NCBI GenBank assembly: GCA_947574135.1
Contig: CANPIM010000027.1
Span: forward strand, 1-43,764
Source: an uncultured Lachnospiraceae bacterium
GTDB taxonomy: Bacteria > Bacillota > Clostridia > Lachnospirales > Lachnospiraceae
Direction: 5' to 3'
Length of the DNA stretch: 43,764 bases
A program made the position numbers and the translations under genes. The number at the start of each line of letters is the position of its first letter. Positions within the stretch are counted from its first letter, which is position 1. Below the pieces are notes generated by a model that was not told where the DNA came from, did not search any database, and was given only the letters and a program-made list of their open reading frames with translations. Shown piece by piece: positions 42,643 to 43,764 of the stretch.

Positions 42643-43764
42643 ATGAGTGGAACAAAGGTCTTTGAAGACAGCTATTGCGGCGTCTTCACAAAGCAGGATG
42701 AATTTCTGAAGTGCCTTGAGAGCATCGGAAGGAATTCCTTCTGGGAACGGAAGAAATCCAAAAACCTGCGTCTGGTGCCCATCACTGATGACAGCAGGGT
42801 AGCAGAGGAGCTTCGGGAGAAGTATGCCGAGGAAGGACTGGATGAGGGAATCATCACAGACACCATTCTGAATACAGGGCTTCTCCTGAAAGTAAGGAAC
42901 CAGTATTATCCGGTGAGGTGCTGTGCGATTAAAAGCATCCTTGACCGGGCAGGCATTTCCGGGGCCGGGCTTCGCAGGGTGGAAAAAAACGTCTATGCGC
43001 GTATCCTGAACGACTGCCTGAAGGTGGCGAAGGGAGAAGCGCTCCTGCGCATTTCGGAAGGAAAGGTGAGCGCCGTACTGGGCGGAGACTGCCATGACTA
43101 TGCAGTGCTGAACATGGAGCAGATCTTCATGCATTCCGTGGAATATTTTAACGCGGAATTTAAGGGCTGCACCTGGCTGGGAGGATTTTATGAGCATGAT
43201 ATGGCATCTGCCGTATGGGAGCTGTCCGGGGAGGATAAGCTTCTGGAGGCGTACCAGGAGGAACTGCGCCTGCATGGGAAGGAACCGGAGGAAATGAAGC
43301 CCGCAGTGCGGATCACGACCTCGGATACCGGATCAGGCGGGGCGAACATCTATCCCATGCTCATCTCCGGAAACGGGAACACAACCATCAACCTGGGGAG
43401 CCCGCTGCGGCTCAGCCACAGGAACGGAACGCGCATTAGCGACTTTGACGAACAGCTGGAGATGCTTTATGGAAAGTACCAGCTGGCGGCCGGGAACCTG
43501 GTAAAGCTGCTTTCGACGGAAATCTCCAATCCGGTCAACTGCATGAAAAGCGTCATGGACAGACTGGGAATCGCAAGGAAATACGAGGCGGAGGCCGTAG
43601 AGCTGTTCCGGGCCCAGTACGGGGAAGATCCCTGCACGGCCCATGAGATTTATTTCGGCATCTCCGAGGTGCTGTACATGCTGGCCTGTGAAGGAGAGGA
43701 AGGAAGCAGGATTGCCAGGATGGAGGAGAACATCGCAAGGGCTTTATCCATTCACTGGACAGAC
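42643..43764 (+). CDS. Mobile-element protein of unknown function (partial, runs off the window)
   Basis: 374 codons open to the window end, starting ATG at 42643 with GAAAGGTGG 8 bases upstream. The N-terminus reads GTKVFEDSYCGVFTKQDEFL then KCLESIGRNSFWERKKSKNL; later parts include VEKNVYARILNDCLKVAKGE, AVLGGDCHDYAVLNMEQIF and TWLGGFYEHDMASAVWEL. The general plan, with a DCHDYAVLNMEQIF-like core, recalls phage/plasmid-type DUF932-like proteins of clostridial integrative elements, but I cannot name the family. No membrane segments or Walker motifs are seen. GC content is higher than in the recombinase block. Confidence 0.7.
   Translation, partial: MSGTKVFEDSYCGVFTKQDEFLKCLESIGRNSFWERKKSKNLRLVPITDDSRVAEELREKYAEEGLDEGIITDTILNTGLLLKVRNQYYPVRCCAIKSILDRAGISGAGLRRVEKNVYARILNDCLKVAKGEALLRISEGKVSAVLGGDCHDYAVLNMEQIFMHSVEYFNAEFKGCTWLGGFYEHDMASAVWELSGEDKLLEAYQEELRLHGKEPEEMKPAVRITTSDTGSGGANIYPMLISGNGNTTINLGSPLRLSHRNGTRISDFDEQLEMLYGKYQLAAGNLVKLLSTEISNPVNCMKSVMDRLGIARKYEAEAVELFRAQYGEDPCTAHEIYFGISEVLYMLACEGEEGSRIARMEENIARALSIHWTD

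Larger units (their letters stand above)
36484..43764. mobile_element. Left part of a serine-recombinase integrative element inserted in cwlD (right end not in window)
   Basis: Starts at the break in the cwlD-type gene. It carries three tandem large serine recombinases, a small Cys-containing protein, a structured leader and an unknown protein. The recombinase block is clearly AT-richer than the chromosome on its left; from about 42240 the sequence becomes GC-rich again. The right junction, and any conjugation genes, lie beyond the window. The left end lies between about 36484 and 36540; no terminal repeat can be defined with only one end visible. Confidence 0.75.

Noticed and set aside
42232-43275. 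347-codon open frame on the minus strand
   Set aside because: Runs opposite to a gene with a good ribosome site and across the leader terminator; composition does not look like protein.

Overview
The window reads as the chromosome of an anaerobic, spore-forming Firmicute, most likely a Lachnospiraceae / Clostridium cluster XIVa gut bacterium. The reasons are the spoVAA-AB-AC genes behind a sigma-G-type promoter, a CwlD-type spore-cortex amidase, the gdpP-rplI-dnaB block, MecA, an oxygen-sensitive glycyl radical enzyme, TRAP transporters, and a clostridial serine-recombinase element. No rRNA, tRNA or CRISPR array was seen. All identifications come from reading motifs; no database search was possible.

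Layout. 1-2760: the N-terminal part of a membrane-anchored sensor/regulator (minus strand), divergent from an orphan TRAP solute-binding lipoprotein and an esterase. 2794-5138: spoVA operon (small membrane protein, spoVAA, spoVAB, spoVAC, small protein); spoVAD/AE do not follow. 5139-6890: a decayed AlbA_2-type gene, then an SPFH-domain membrane protein with a small ribbon-helix-helix partner. 6990-10870: gdpP-rplI-dnaB. 10863-15072: Asp-box lipo/membrane protein, VOC protein, MerR-like regulator, 2[4Fe-4S] ferredoxin, DUF1858 protein and mecA. 15073-17550: a structured leader and a membrane-anchored GH18 protein. 17576-26378: a catabolic island made of an AraC-type transmembrane regulator, a glycyl radical enzyme with a Cys-x-Glu active site, its radical-SAM activase, and a complete DctPQM TRAP transporter. 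26375-27488: a scar with a fragment of a serine recombinase and a broken SIR2-family gene. 27577-35799: a self-contained mannitol operon (mtlD, mtlA, mtlR, mtlF, a PfkB-family sugar-phosphate kinase, plus dedicated HPr and Enzyme I). 35881-36513: cwlD-type amidase cut off just after its catalytic Glu. 36541-43764: left part of a large mobile element, carrying three tandem large serine recombinases, a small Cys-containing protein, a structured leader with its own promoter and terminator, and an unknown protein that runs off the window.

How it works together. The GRE/activase/TRAP genes look like import plus radical cleavage or dehydration of one small polar anion. The only well-known parallels are the isethionate and dihydroxypropanesulfonate sulfite-lyase loci, but the substrate here is not determined. 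The mannitol operon encodes every phosphoryl-transfer step from PEP to mannitol and on toward fructose bisphosphate.

Most notable: (1) the mobile element sits inside a sporulation/germination amidase gene, the geometry of sporulation-excised intervening elements such as skin; (2) the first of its three recombinases has a TAA stop exactly at the expected catalytic-serine codon; (3) a fragment about 87% identical to the third recombinase lies 10 kb away, joined to the dctM stop codon; (4) the uncharacterised GRE-TRAP cluster.
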